A DNA stretch of 64,000 nucleotides, taken from Apostichopus japonicus. Taxonomy: Eukaryota; Echinodermata; Holothuroidea; Aspidochirotida; Stichopodidae. The stretch spans positions 21,783,168 to 21,847,167 of the forward strand of contig NC_092569.1 of the NCBI RefSeq assembly GCF_037975245.1. Reading direction: 5' to 3'. Below are positions 34,401 to 44,400 of this stretch, in pieces (the first letter of the stretch is position 1; each line of letters opens with the position of its first letter). The position numbers were made by a program, and so were the translations under genes. The notes beneath the pieces are model-generated. The model was not told the DNA's origin. It saw nothing but the letters and a program-made list of their open reading frames with translations, and ran no database searches.

Positions 34401-36669
34401 CTTTATTATTTCTTCAAAATGTTGCCAACTATTTAAAGTAAACTTATCCTCCGTCATAACAGAAATAAGACCTGAAGTTGTGCTGTCGTCTCTTTCTGAA
34501 CAGGGAGATCCATGTGGTCTTGCCAGATATTTAATGCGTAAAATATTTACACCATATGAGGTTTTAAATTGTAATGTTAATGGGATTAAGAAAAATGCAC
34601 TTGATAAGGATAGGGTATTTGCAATTAGGAAATGTATTATGGAGCAGTTTCATGTACCACTTCACATTCAGAAAAGAGCTTGGGGACAGTGCGTTAAAAA
34701 GATGGACACAGCCAACAGAAATGCTAAGAGATACTTAGCAATGGCAGTCAAATCTTGAAGTACAGTATTTTTTGGTATATTCCATTTTCCTCTATTTTTT
34801 GTCATCATATATTTAAGTTATTCTTGATGTGAAACCTTTGAAGACTGTAGTAAAAAAGAACTACATGTTTATTTTGATCCCTTGCATGGTAATTTTAATA
34901 TTTTACTTATTGTATTTTTCAATGTTGTTGCCTTTGTAAGTGCAATGTTTCCTAGTCTAATAGACAGTGTGTTGCTTTTAGTTTGCTTTTCTAAGCGTGA
35001 CACTGTTGTACTGTTTTCTTTTATAGTATTAATTAATTTGCTTTGTGAGTGCAAAGCTTCCTAGCCTAATGTGTGCCTAACTTTTCTTTTAGCATTTTTA
35101 AAAGATTTACAGAAAATACAGACTGTTTGTTTCTTTTTAGCTTGCATTTCTAAGCTTTAACACTGTTGCATCATTATTCTCATTTTATAATAATTTGCTT
35201 TTTTTTAAAACAAGCATTTGTGCTTAGAATTCTTTTTCATTTTGGTTTCCAGGATATAACTACAATTATTCTCTTTTCAGCTCCTTTCAGTTAGTGACAA
35301 CCTTCGTATTCGTAAGCCTATGAACAGAACTCTATAAAAAATAAAATAAAATCAGTGCAACGTTTCCTGGCCTAATGTGCCTAAAGTTCACACAAAACGT
35401 GGGACCTAATGTTACTACTAAAAATGATATGTTACCCCGAAAGGATAAGGCACGAAGTTTCCTTCTTGCTTTTTATGGTAACCATAACATATCGGGGAAT
35501 AAAATAAAAACGTATAAAAAAAGGTTTTGCCCTTCAACACGAAACTATTCTCGTTTAAAACTTTCAGTCGAAGTCGTGAACTTCGTACTCGTACACTGGC
35601 CTAATGTGCCTAAACTCAACACAAAACGCGAGGCCTAATGTTACTACAAAAAATGGTCCGTTAATGCTACGGCCAAAGGATAAGACACGAAGTTTCCTTC
35701 TTGCTTTTTATTACTTCTGGTTACCAGAACATATCGGGGAATAAAATAAGGTTTTTAAAAAGGTTTTGCCCTTCAACACGAAACTATTCTCGATTAAAAC
35801 TTTCTTTCCGTCAAAGTTGGTAAACTTCGTTTAAAATTGTGATGTTTATAACAGGTGTTGGTTACAAGCGATAGGTTTACACTACCTCCACGCTATGAAT
35901 AGCGTTGTATCGATCGGTTCACTCCCATTGTGTCGGTGGTGAATAGCGAGCGAGGGGAATTCGCGTTCCTTTGTTTGGAACGCGGGGAAATCGCGTTCCT
36001 TTATTTGGAGCGCGGTTAAGTACAGTTAAGCTGCGTTTTGCGCTGAATCGCGCTAATCTCTTCCAATTTACTTAAAAGCGGTACTGTACCTATAAAGTCC
36101 TGGTAAAATAATATCACTGTGCGCCTTTTATGACCGGACCCCCTCCGGTCACTGCCCTTCCTTCTCATGAGACCACTACTTCTCATGAGACCACTCCTTT
36201 TCACCGACAGCACCATCATGCCTCTCCACACTTAGAGACAAATTGAGAGCTGTAATGATTGGAACATGTTTTTTACTGCAATGGATGATATTTTTACAGA
36301 CAGAAATTGCCATGGGTCACGTCTACACTCCAGAATTCATTTTAACACTGTACTTAAGGAACATTTGAGATGCTTACCTGTAGTTTAATGTCACAGACAT
36401 CATGGTCATCGTCATCCTCTACAAATCACTTGTATAAGTCTTCATCTGATGTGTTTTATTATTAATTAATGTGAACATTTGTGCCCCGTTTATTTCAGTT
36501 GTTTGACATCTGCTTAGCGCCAGACACCCAGGGAGATGGAACAGGCTGTGATAACATGACATGCATCATCGTAGTATTCAGTCACGACCAACTTGATCCG
36601 AGGGGAAAGAGGAAGGCCGAGACAGAGGAAGCAGCCGGAGTCCCCGAGAGCAAAAGACCAAAGCTTTAA
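13331..36669 (+). CDS. Protein phosphatase 1G (PPM family, Mg2+/Mn2+-dependent), 8 coding exons
   Basis: Coding exons, joined by eye with GT-AG borders: 13331-13441, 17049-17307, 21895-22362, 25589-25779, 26778-27012, 30532-30661, 31836-31926, 36499-36669. They add up to 1656 bases, 551 aa plus stop, with all phases matching; vertebrate PPM1G is about the same length. The protein starts MGAYLSHPN, then SAMQGWR, the metal-binding VYDGHGG (Asp57), and an acidic/low-complexity insert typical of PPM1G. GSDSGTT (~345-351), NIGDSR, DHKPED and [10 protein letters not shown] follow. VIACDGIW (~458-465) and GTGCDNMTC supply the remaining metal aspartates. The C-terminus is basic (KRPKL), like a nuclear signal. 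Known role: nuclear Ser/Thr phosphatase acting in splicing and histone exchange. No catalytic residue seems missing. Confidence 0.95.
14549..15308. mobile_element. Fold-back element with ends made of tandem CAAAACGTCCC motifs
   Basis: Left arm (14549-~14670) and right arm (~15200-15308) are inverted copies. Each arm consists of about six repeats of a motif like CAAAACGTCCCCGC with variable spacers, and both ends read CCAGTCAAAAC inward. The ~530-bp centre is AT-rich and non-coding. Long inverted ends built of short tandem repeats are the mark of Foldback-type elements. TA is present near both ends but a clean target duplication is not. It lies in PPM1G intron 1. Confidence 0.75.
15900..16273. 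mobile_element. MITE-like element with long imperfect terminal inverted repeats
   Basis: The ends share TTGGTTGGC, CTATCTTGGC and CAGAGTGCTCTA and stay similar for about 100 bp when one is inverted. Inside are a perfect palindrome (16031-16062) and two direct copies of GTTGTCTGATGAT-GCTCAATGC-TGAAACT about 72 bp apart. No coding capacity and no clear target duplication. It is in PPM1G intron 1. Confidence 0.65.
16031..16062. repeat. Perfect 32-bp palindrome
   Basis: ATCATCAGACAACTGA is followed at once by its exact reverse complement, with no loop. Part of it recurs as a direct repeat at about 16124. Confidence 0.9.
16510..16868 (-). mobile_element. tRNA-derived SINE, copy 1
   Basis: On the minus strand the head starts GGGCATTGTGGTCAAGTTG and has a tRNA-like A box (TGGTCAAGTTGTTAAGG). 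A good B box, GGTTCGAGCCC, follows at 16806-16816. The body contains GTGTCCTTGGGCAAGGCGC, a stretch seen in many invertebrate SINEs. It is the same family as the copy at 23329-23706. The 3' end is less clear here. Confidence 0.8.
17049..17307 (+). CDS. PPM1G exon 2: first catalytic motif
   Basis: It follows the acceptor TTTTATGCTTAG. It encodes [24 protein letters not shown] and the following helix ([11 protein letters not shown]), up to a phase-1 donor at GATGCAG|GTACTG. The DGHGG aspartate and glycine coordinate the catalytic metals in PPM phosphatases. Confidence 0.94.
17457..19554. mobile_element. Possible 2.1-kb element with CAGTGTRTAAATTTA ends
   Basis: Left end CAGTGTGTAAATTTA and right end TAAATTTATACACTG are inverse copies with one difference. 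Just inside both ends lie GGTCGTCC / GGACAACCAAAA words in inverse order. Only ATCA matches outside the ends, so a target duplication is doubtful. No transposase seen. It spans part of PPM1G intron 2. Confidence 0.4.
21895..22362 (+). CDS. PPM1G exon 3: non-conserved insert
   Basis: It begins after ATCACAG and encodes [20 protein letters not shown], a segment that also occurs in vertebrate PPM1G, then a Ser/Glu/Lys-rich, probably disordered stretch. It ends in phase 1 at GGAAG|GTGAGT. The frame continues into the intron for about 110 bases, which is not coding. Confidence 0.9.
22897..23755. repeat. Three ~160-bp tandem units, the third split by a SINE
   Basis: Units begin with TGTATGTTGATATA at 22897, 23058 and 23217. 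Each contains a CACAATGCTAGAT-like segment, AAATGGTCAAGT, CAAAGGTGTATAGCAG and TTTTCTACACAGGGACTACA. In the third unit the sequence after GGTGTAT is interrupted by the SINE and resumes with AGCAGTTTTCTACACAGG at about 23706. It lies in PPM1G intron 3. Confidence 0.9.
23329..23706 (-). mobile_element. tRNA-derived SINE, copy 2, with (ATT)n tail
   Basis: Same family and orientation as copy 1. On the minus strand it runs from GGGGGCGTTGTGGTCAAG through a decayed B box and ends GCGCTATATAAGAACTGAG followed by ATT repeats (23329-23350 on the plus strand). It sits inside a tandem unit whose neighbours give the empty site. Confidence 0.85.
24428..25441. mobile_element. TA-flanked element with CAGTATAGTCA ends and GGGGTAAAAAAAAACAA motifs
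   Basis: Left end CAGTATAGTCAAGTGGGG and right end CCCCAACTGACTATACTG are near-perfect inverse copies, continuing into (T)GGGGTAAAAAAAAACAA. TA lies directly outside both ends (24426-24427, 25442-25443), as in Tc1/mariner elements. Further copies of the poly-A motif occur inside at about 24645-24678, 25022-25072 and 25385. No transposase is visible. It is in PPM1G intron 3. Confidence 0.8.
25589..25779 (+). CDS. PPM1G exon 4: Asp/Glu-rich acidic domain
   Basis: The acceptor TTTCACAG is followed by a short neutral segment and then about 40 residues that are almost all Asp and Glu. It ends in phase 0 at GAAGAG|GTATAT. A long acidic run inserted inside the phosphatase domain is the hallmark of PPM1G. 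The GA-rich codons look like a microsatellite, but splice phases on both sides fit the neighbouring exons. Confidence 0.88.
25997..26267. mobile_element. Short MITE with GGTCATTCCATGTCAA ends
   Basis: GGTCATTCCATGTCAA at 25997-26012 is exactly inverted at 26252-26267. The 270-bp unit has no coding capacity. A target duplication is not evident. It is in PPM1G intron 4. Confidence 0.65.
26778..27012 (+). CDS. PPM1G exon 5: phosphatase core
   Basis: It encodes [44 protein letters not shown] and [20 protein letters not shown], the most conserved part of PPM1G. Acceptor CATTGCAG; donor TTTG|GTAAGT in phase 1. A 20-bp minisatellite begins only a few bases after the donor. Confidence 0.96.
27017..27475. 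repeat. 20-bp minisatellite next to a PPM1G splice donor
   Basis: The core unit is GGCTTTATCAGTACTATCTA, repeated about fourteen times with few changes (27087-27372). On both sides are looser copies joined to a longer unit containing TACTACCCATTGCCCTGTTATG. The array begins within about 10 bases of the exon 5 donor. Confidence 0.92.
27988..28794. mobile_element. TTAA-flanked non-autonomous element with internal ~250-bp tandem copies
   Basis: The ends AGCAGCATTTTG and CAAAATGCTGCT are inverse, with TTAA directly outside each (27984-27987, 28795-28798). TTAA targets are used by piggyBac and Kolobok transposons. Inside, two diverged direct copies (~27995-28235 and ~28240-28470) share GTCGC-GTTTT-CACTTTTT, CACTAGTTTGAATTC and AAACAGCAA words; a third begins near 28480. 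No transposase seen. Confidence 0.72.
29519..29920. repeat. Tandem duplication of a ~220-bp unit
   Basis: Two copies share TTTCTGGGACATA, GGTCATAATTTCT, CCTGTTGTTATTG, TGGACAACCAA-CACAAA and AAAATAATTAGTGAATGTGC. The copies differ by several substitutions and short indels, so the duplication is not recent. It lies in PPM1G intron 5. Confidence 0.8.
30016..30105. repeat. Repeat copy matching the target of the 4-kb element
   Basis: This ~85-bp stretch (GCTCCTCGCTTACCTGTCTC, CACCTCGTTCTACAGTGCCT, ATAAAGTCCTAGTAAAATAA) matches the DNA on both sides of the 4000-bp element at 32087-36086. Here the two halves are joined by CAGTG instead of the element. Confidence 0.8.
30532..30661 (+). CDS. PPM1G exon 6: catalytic DGIW motif
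   Basis: It encodes [20 protein letters not shown], then [20 protein letters not shown] and DGIW. The aspartate of DGIW is a metal ligand in the family. It starts in phase 1 after TTTTGCCAG and ends in phase 2 at ATATG|GTAATT. Confidence 0.95.
31836..31926 (+). CDS. PPM1G exon 7
   Basis: This 91-base exon encodes the W of DGIW plus [20 protein letters not shown] and [10 protein letters not shown], matching the C-terminal helix of the phosphatase fold. Acceptor CTACATTAG; donor GAAGAG|GTAAGT in phase 0. Confidence 0.93.
33061..33560. repeat. Tandem duplication (~258 bp) inside the 4-kb element
   Basis: The segment beginning GTACGATATTTTTCACAAAA and running through GATTAGATAAGTGCTTCCTC, GAGCCGCCCCGAATTCG, CACGTGGAAAACCCGAG and CATTGCACCATGGGAACGAC occurs twice in direct order with only a few differences. 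The near identity suggests a recent duplication. Confidence 0.9.
34504..34758 (+). CDS. BEN-domain exon within the 4-kb TIR element
   Basis: The frame encodes [40 protein letters not shown] and IRKCIMEQF, then [20 protein letters not shown] and a stop. The pattern (Leu/Phe helix, G-kk-aLd, I-k-c, W-qCv-kmdtanR) fits a BEN domain, a DNA-binding module of chromatin and transposon-linked proteins. A good acceptor (TCTCTTTCTGAACAG) sits directly before GGAGAT, so this looks like a terminal exon. The frame is open further upstream (to about 34459), but those residues look unrelated. No earlier exon of the same protein was recognised. It lies in the same orientation as PPM1G. It may be a captured host exon, part of the element's own gene, or dead. 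Confidence 0.6.
   Translation, partial: GDPCGLARYLMRKIFTPYEVLNCNVNGIKKNALDKDRVFAIRKCIMEQFHVPLHIQKRAWGQCVKKMDTANRNAKRYLAMAVKS
35368..35825. repeat. Second tandem duplication (~230 bp) inside the 4-kb element
   Basis: Copies start GGCCTAATGTGCCTAAA at 35368 and 35598. They share ACCTAATGTTACTAC, AAGGATAAG-CACGAAGTT, ACATATCGGGGAATAAAATA and AACACGAAACTATTCTCG. A shorter related motif (GTGCAA-G-TTCCTAG-CTAAT) recurs near 34940 and 35048, so the whole right half is built of related repeats. Confidence 0.82.
36499..36669 (+). CDS. PPM1G exon 8: last metal ligand and C-terminus
   Basis: It encodes [20 protein letters not shown] and [11 protein letters not shown], then a charged tail ending ESKRPKL and a TAA stop. 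The CDN aspartate (~513) is the final metal ligand. The basic tail resembles a nuclear localisation signal. Confidence 0.95.
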   Translation: MFDICLAPDTQGDGTGCDNMTCIIVVFSHDQLDPRGKRKAETEEAAGVPESKRPKL

Positions 36670-37237
36670 AATATAACAGACTTTGGAAAATTGGCAATTG
36701 TCCAAGATTTGGTATACAACAGCTAGTAATCTCCCACCTTTTCTCTTTGTTGAATTATGAGAAAGGTATTCAATTGTAATCTACACATTTATCCTGTAGA
36801 AAGAGTGCTGCATTGTAAGAAAAGAGAGTGGGAAAAATGTGCTGGCTCTCAGACAACTTTGATATGGAAGATTGTAGATTGTCAATGGCAAAAGATGGCT
36901 ACTAGCAGGGTGTTTTTGGAGCATTCCTGCCTTTTTCTCGTTTGTTGTATATAAGTCCATTTCCAAATATGAAAATAATTGAAATATTCTACAACCAGTC
37001 ATGGAGATTCTAGGGTAGGTTTTTGATATGCGAGTGAAATGCCTCTTAATGCAGACTCAGGAAAATTTCCAAAATCGCGATTTGTGCCGGCCAAAAACGG
37101 AAAAAGAACAAGAAAATGTCCTCGATGGAAGGCCTTCATAACATTTCCATCCTCATCCTCATAATACAATCTGCACTATGAAAGTCCATTTTATAGAAAT
37201 TTGTGTGGAAATGCCTATCAATGCACTATTTTTGTAT

Positions 37238-37243
37238 AATAAA
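37238..37243 (+). promoter_or_regulatory. Candidate PPM1G polyadenylation signal (AATAAA)
   Basis: This is the first canonical AATAAA after the PPM1G stop, about 570 bases downstream. A second lies at 37783-37788 and others further on, so the actual cleavage site is uncertain. Confidence 0.4.
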
Positions 37244-40200
37244 TGAAAGGGGTTCCTAAGAGGAAATACCCTTCAGGTTTCAACTATAACCTACAAGGAG
37301 AGGGTTTGCGGGAGGGTGTGGAAGATTGGTAGTGTTGGCACAGATGTCAGATTTTCTTTTTCACAACAATTGGTCGAAGAGGGTTGAAGTAGAAATAGAA
37401 GAATTACAAGATGGTTTGTTCACTTATCATTACTTATTCCAGCAAATTACAGCAGCTTTTTGAACTTTCTCTTTCGTCCACCATTTTGCCAAACCTATCA
37501 ACAAAGATTCCCAAGTGAGCAGTTGATCGAGGTAGTGCGCCGTCCTTGATGTTGTCACAAATTAAAAGAAAAAGTCATCTGTTGAAGGAAAGTGCTGCTC
37601 AAACTTTTGACATGGTCGTCTGGCCATCCGAAATCACCACATTTTCTTTTCTGAAAGCCAAAGTCAGCTTTGGGGGTCATCTGGTGAACTAGTAGTTGTT
37701 TAGATCAAATTCAGATTGCAATGTAACTAAATATGTAAAATTATGAATTTGCACGACACTCCTCCAATACTTGTGATCCGGTAATAAAAACGAAAATAGT
37801 GGTAGTTCTCAGATCCACCAGAAATAATCCAAATGGTTTGTTACTATTTATACTTGAGGTAGTTAGGCTGGCTTATTTATACTTGAGATTGTTTTGTCAT
37901 TTGCCATGGGAGAACCATGAGTTTTTTTGTGGCAGAAAGAGTGCCCGGCAACCAAATGGTGAAAGACTAGTTTTATTTGCCCCAGAATTTTTGGAGAATA
38001 TCCAAAAATTTGGATGAGGTGCAAGATATCATCTTACTAAATTTGTTGCAAGACTGCTAATGCTGCCCGCTCAAATCTCCTGTGCACCTACAAATGAAAA
38101 GAAAATTGATCTCTTGAAGGACCCCGGAACTCTTTTGGCTATCTGCCACCCTCACCCTCCCCCCTGGGCCCACTCTAAGGGAGCTTCTAACACCACTGTG
38201 GGAGGTATCCCCTTGCGACACACCAGGCAACAGTCGGTGTAGACAGCTTGCCAATTACCAGCAAAGTCATGTTTGGGATATCTGAATGAGAAACATTTAA
38301 GTAAGCCCTCAAATTAGTTCTAATTCTCTTTTATGGAACGATAGATCAAAGTAGGAAAGTGAACCATTTTCTTAAAAAGGATGTTTCTATCTATAGCAGT
38401 GTTGTTACTAAATGATAGAAATCTGTAAATTGTTCTTGTGAAGATGGATTGCTATTACATTGGATGTGAAGGAGCATTCCTCTTCCACTCTTGTTTGATG
38501 GAAGAAGTACAGAGAGTGTATGAGGTCCTTTCAATTACAACTTTTTTTAAGATAACGGAGCTTTTTGTTATCGGTGCTCTGTTCATACGATTGATACATA
38601 GTTTGTACCTACTTTATGCTAGCACTGTACGACATGCACTGTGGTCTTAGGTCCTTCTTTCTCTTCATCCACATGTCTGTGAACTTAACTAATTATCGAT
38701 ATAAAATGACCGACATCACTCCACGTTCAAAATTTCTTGATGTCAGTTCCCGCTGTGTTTGCCTTCTAGTGGATATTGATGGAATAGAAGGTACAAGCAA
38801 CAAATGATCCACATCCCTGACCACCAAATGAAACAAGGTTATGTTCATCTCTGCGAACCATATATGCATTATCGTGGTTGTTTGTGCAAATGACTTCTCT
38901 TTTGGATACACCTTTACTCTTAAGCCTTACTGTGATATTAAGGTAGTCAAAGCAGAATTTTCTTAACCCAGATGTGCTTAGACATGGCCTGTAGTCGTTA
39001 AGTTTCATTTTGTTAAACTGTCATGTATTTAACACTAAAAAATGTGGCTGAAGTTATTCTTCAAAGAAGTTAACTGTCTCCCACAATCTCTTATGCTACA
39101 CAGACATTGACACAAATGGTCTGTTAATTGTTAACGTGCCACAACAGGAGCTGTACTATGATTTGGTCTGAAAGATTAAAAAGTATCTGTGAAAACTTAA
39201 ATCCCTGGTCTGATACAGTGAAGTAGAAAGCAGCAACCTGGTACCTGTGCAACAATACAAATGGGGCCTCAAAGGAGATAAGACATTCACTCAAGTCGAC
39301 AGACCATGATTGGGGCCTTGGTAGGAATTTGTTGATATTTTGGCATCTCTAGACACACAGGTACAGGATTTTGTTTGGATTTCCATTTTGGTGGATAGTG
39401 GGAGAGAACTGGAACTGTACTGAATAGTATTTTAGACATGAGAAAAAGAATAAAATCTTATTTCAAAACTTGTCATCAGCTGATTCTAGGTCACATATAT
39501 GAGGTCCTTGACTGAGGGAACTTTGACAGCTAAACAAACATTCCAAATGTATCCGGTTTCAAGGATAAATAAGATTAAAATAGCCTTAGTAAACCGTTTG
39601 AAAAACGGTTGACCAGATGACATCACAGACTGCTGCGATCCACTGTGGTCCAAGCCAATCAAAATAGGTAACATTGAGTTAAGGACAAGATATTAGGACC
39701 AGGGTTTCAACTAGCCTTGTGAAGAATTTCTCTCTTCAATATAAGTTTCAGTGTTTCACATTCTTTGTCACTAGAAATTTCTTTAAAGAAACTCAGCCTT
39801 TCGGCTGTAAGCAGAGAAGGTTCAGATATTGCACTGGGGAGTTGAAGCGCTTGAACATAAACAACTAGCAATAACTCTCTTTAACCTATTTTGTACAGGG
39901 CTCCCTTGGAAGAAAGAAATGATAAAAAAAAATTTAGAAAAACGTAGACATGTTCTCAGGGCTTAGTTTACAAATTACCATGTCAATGTTGGGATTTTTA
40001 CCAGCTTTGAAAAGATTCAGTGTGTAATATTTTTGCTCTTATCAGGGACTTACTACTGCATACCACAATTTTGTTGAGATTTCTTTACTTTTGTGGGTGC
40101 ATCATATTGAACATGGTTAAGACTTTGATGAAACATTTTGGACGTAGATTTAATTGATTCTCAATCAAAAGAATATTAGAATAAAAATAATAAACAAGGT

Positions 40201-41239
40201 TTAAACAGACTGTTGTGCATTTTTTGTCATTATTCTTACCGTTTCTTGTGCTTAAAGCAGTTAAATAGCCAGGGATAGTTCTCTCAAATTAGAACTTTCT
40301 CATTTGTCCCGCTTCTCCCCCCCCCCCCACTCCATTGAAAACGTAACAACAAATGAGTACATTTGAGCAAAGAATTCTATCTAATAGGAATGTATTTACA
40401 AAGTCCTTTCTAAGTACATAACATGTAACATGCACATTGTACACCAGTCAGCCAGTTGAAAAGATATTTAACTTTGAGCACTTGCATTCTAAAGAAAATA
40501 ATTTTAAGGTTTGGGGGGGGGGGGGTTAGGGGGGAGCAACAACATTCTCCTGAGCCTGACCAGGGTCTTGTTGTTTCAGCCAAAGCCACAGCAATATGTT
40601 GCAGTGAAGGCTGTGTTTGATCTGGGACATTACACTAAAACCATGGCTGTGATTTGCTTTGATTGCCCATGTTTGCTGTGACATATTTTGTTCAACTCAC
40701 TAGTAGTTTTGATTTCGTTTAAATTACACATTTATATGTATGCATGTAATTTTTTAACTGCAATCTCATCACAGAGCTGTTCCATTTCAACCCTTGTCAT
40801 AAAAATACTGGTTCTTCTGGAGCAAAGGACACATCTGCTATGCACACTTCGCAACAGCAACTTTTGTCAGCCATGTCAAGCGGAACTGATAAAATAAGTA
40901 TGCACACTTGATAAGTGTGCTGCATACTTGAACATTATATACCATATAACCGAAATGGAAGTTGGCGAGGGAATTTAAAAATTGAATTAAAATAAAAGTA
41001 TTTCATTCTGTATTTCAAAACATAACTGTGGAATAAAATTGCCTTTACTGGAAGCCTTGGCCTTTTGATACTATCATTAATATGCCCATTCTTAAAAGCT
41101 AAATTTTGAAATTACTTTAATACTCTTCTTTATACATAGCAATCTGAGCTTAATTTTACTGGTCAACAGTTTGAAATTGCTATACAATCTCTTCCCTGCA
41201 CTTAAGGAGTTCCCTGAGCAGTCTTTTGATTATGAGCTA

Positions 41240-41245
41240 TTTATT
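41240..41245 (-). promoter_or_regulatory. Candidate polyadenylation signal of the ankyrin gene
   Basis: TTTATT on the plus strand gives AATAAA on the minus strand about 255 bases after the ankyrin-gene stop codon. Confidence 0.45.
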
Positions 41246-41498
41246 AAGTTTGACAGACTTTATCTTTGAAACATGCATATCAAAGACCACAACACCAGAA
41301 CTTGCAGAGGAATTACCATTATAATATTGAAATTCCGTCTCTAGTTTATAATCCCATTACCCAAGTTAATAAAATACCTTACTAATATAGCACCTGTAGA
41401 ATAAGAATAAACTATATCTAAAATATTTACTCAAGATCTTTTCAAGTTCCTTTTAAATGCCAATTGCCATGCTACCAACAGAATCATTTCTTGAGGTA

Positions 41499-44400
41499 TC
41501 ACAGACCAAAAGGAAAGCCAAAGCCTGTCTTCTTTTTCGTCCCCATCTTGCCCTTCGCCGTCAGCAATTGCTTAACTGCTGCTTTGGCTCTCGCTTCTTT
41601 TAGCTCAATTTCTGCTCTGCAAGAAGATAAAAGAAAGTAACATTGCAATGGTCTGTTGAGGGAAACGGACATTAAAGGGTGTAAAGACTCGCGCAAAATG
41701 ATATATCTAATGCCGGTAATATGACCTAGTTTCGAATGAGGTGTAACAGAAGTGTTAGACACCACCATCGATCCCAGAAAGTACACACACAGCTTGCTAC
41801 CGCCGGTAATTAGACACTAGTGTACAGTCAGTACATACTGTACAGCTGCGGTCAATACCCACAGCACAGTGTGCAAACAATACAATGATGGACATCTCAG
41901 GTCCAGCTAAAGATAACAAGGTATCACGTTCATTACTGTACTGTCTGCATTTTGTAGCGACAGGAACAAAACGTCACATGCAAGCAACGGAAAGATAACT
42001 TTTTCAGATGGCCGCACACGGTTTGGGGCGAGTCTTCAATGCCTTTCAGACAAAAACAGAGCAATCACAATGATGTGATGCTTCCCACTAAGGCTACCTA
42101 AGCTAAGAATGATTGTAACTTTTTAGCGCAAATTAATTTTTTTTATTGTCATCTTTAATGAGGGTAGTCCTGCTCAGTGCAGAATCACTACTTCACAGAG
42201 GAGCCCTCAAATGTTGTTTAAAATATTCTGACAAATATTGAGATTTATATTTAATCGCATCCCTTATATAGAAATCACTACAAAAAAGAAATTGTTAAAG
42301 ACATATGTTTTATTGTGGATGTTAACTGCACAACTAGCAAGTCTAACAGGAAAATGGAAGTGTGAAATTGCACAGCTGAGGTGACAGATGTCTTGTATTC
42401 TACAATATAAAGAATAAATTTCATGAACCAACATAAAGAGAGACGAATACTACCAATTAATAGATGAAATGACAAGCAATGTAGCAGCAACAATTATAAA
42501 ACTTGGAAAGATCTTTGAACAAGCTGAATGCTAATTCCTAATTTTATAGTCTGGTGGTAAACAATGTAACACTACTTATAATGAGAAAAATATTTCCACA
42601 AGTTTGTGATGTGAACCCCATTCTCAATTATCTTGTCCTACACTCAATATATGGTTGATTGAAATGTAACATTTTGCGATGGGCTAAACCTCTCGCTGAT
42701 GTATCCTTGATATGTATACACATAGTGCAGCTGTCAATGTGATTGTTCTTGGTATGTGGAGCTGATCAAAATTCAACTCGTCCACTGTGGTAAAATGATA
42801 TAAATAAATTATGAAAAATGTACATTTTCAGCACAAGCTGTTGCCATATATGCAATTTGCAAAATTATCTTTCACACAGACTGCTATGAGGATGTATAGT
42901 TTTGATTTGAAGATGCAAACATTGTTAAAGCAATCAGCTTCAGTCAGTATTCTTTAAACAAACCATGATTTCTGGGAGTACGAGAAGGGACAGATTAATC
43001 CTCCAAGAATGTGCTTTTATCAACTTTTTCACACTTTTAGCATGATAAAAGAAAAATATGGTGCTTGTTTGGTGATTTTGAGGTTGTAGAAATTTATTGT
43101 ATACAACTTTGACACATGACAACCTTGAAGAGAAGAGATGCAGGCACGTAGCCAAGGGGGGAGCGGGGGGGGCGAAGGGGGCAACCGTCCCTCTTGAGCA
43201 TTTGTTTTTTTTTGGTTTTTTTGGTATGTTTTTATGATATCACTAGTAATTTCAAGCTTAGATGCAACTTACAAGGCATAGGAAGTGCCATTTCCAGCGA
43301 TCTGGGAGGCATTTTCAGACAAAATTTTCTTGTACGAGTAGCGCCAACCCATGGTGGCGCTACGTTTAGATAGTTTTCAATGCAGAATCTACGGCTCTGA
43401 TAGTTTGCCTACAGGTTCGCCCCTCCCATGGCAAATTCCTGGCTACGCGCCTGAAGAGTAGAATGTTTCCCTTACTGTTGCAGGAACTCTGCACATTCTG
43501 TTTGACCATTGATCTCTGCCACCCGTTTGGGGGTATCTCCATAAATATCACACATATCGATTGGAGCCTCTAACTTCTGCAAGGCCCTTAGAGCCAGGAT
43601 CTTGCCACCCTCTGCTGCAAAGTGTGCAGGGGTCCAACCAACATCTGTGACCACATCAAGTGTAGCACCATATTCCACTAACAGTCGGATGCTTTCTGAA
43701 TGGCCTGGCAAAGAGAAAATTAGGAAGGAAGGAACAAAAAAATGAATCTCTTCCTTTTATGATAAATTGTACAAACATTCAAGCAAAAGAAAAATAATGA
43801 AGGCAAGCTTCACATATAGCATATATGGTAAATACTATCAGGTTAAAAGAGGTCAGGCGGCCGGGGGTTCGGAGCCGTTGAGACAATAAAGTTAGAGATA
43901 GACAATCTTACATTTAGAAACAATCATGTTTTGTCTTTTATGTTTGTCAGTGGAATGCTGTGTACTACCAGCATTTATGATCATTAATGAAAAATAATTA
44001 CTGTTTTAATTCATATGCCTCTACTACTTGTAGCACCATAACTTTACTTTCTTGCATATCGGAATGTGTATACTGTATAGGTAACAGTTACCTAAAATGT
44101 CAATGCACATTTGTAGTGCACTAGAATTAAAGTGGGAGTCAGTACTGATTAGTAACTACTATACTTGTATCCTACAGTAGAATAGTTGCATGTACACATT
44201 TGCAGTGCACTAGAATTAGAGTAGGAGTCAGTACTGATTAGTAACTACTAATACTTGTATCCTAGAATCGTTGCATGTACACATTTGTAGTGCACTAGAA
44301 TTAAAGTGGGAGTCAGTACTGATTATTAACTACTATACTTGTATCCTAGAATAGTTGCATGTACACATTTGCAGTGCACTAGAATTAAAGTGGGAGTCAG

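Larger units (their letters stand above)
32087..36086. mobile_element. 4000-bp TIR element in PPM1G intron 7, carrying a BEN-domain exon
   Basis: The left end CAGTACCGCTTTTAAGTAAA and the right end TTTACTTAAAAGCGGTACTG are perfect inverse copies, with identity running about 26 bp inward. TA flanks each end (32085-32086 and 36087-36088), as for Tc1/mariner-like transposons. The flanking sequence is a repeat also present at 30016-30105. Both subterminal regions are GC-rich with repeated CGCGCTC/GCGCGG words. Two separate internal tandem duplications and one BEN-domain open frame are the only structured content. I see no DDE transposase, so it is probably non-autonomous. Confidence 0.82.
36670..41498. 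other. Region between PPM1G and the ankyrin gene: probable 3' UTR plus non-coding DNA
   Basis: The two genes converge on this ~4.8 kb. No convincing coding frame was found. It contains several AATAAA signals on the plus strand (first at 37238), poly-C and poly-G tracts near 40320 and 40510, and no obvious transposon with paired ends. The first part is likely PPM1G 3' UTR. Confidence 0.5.
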
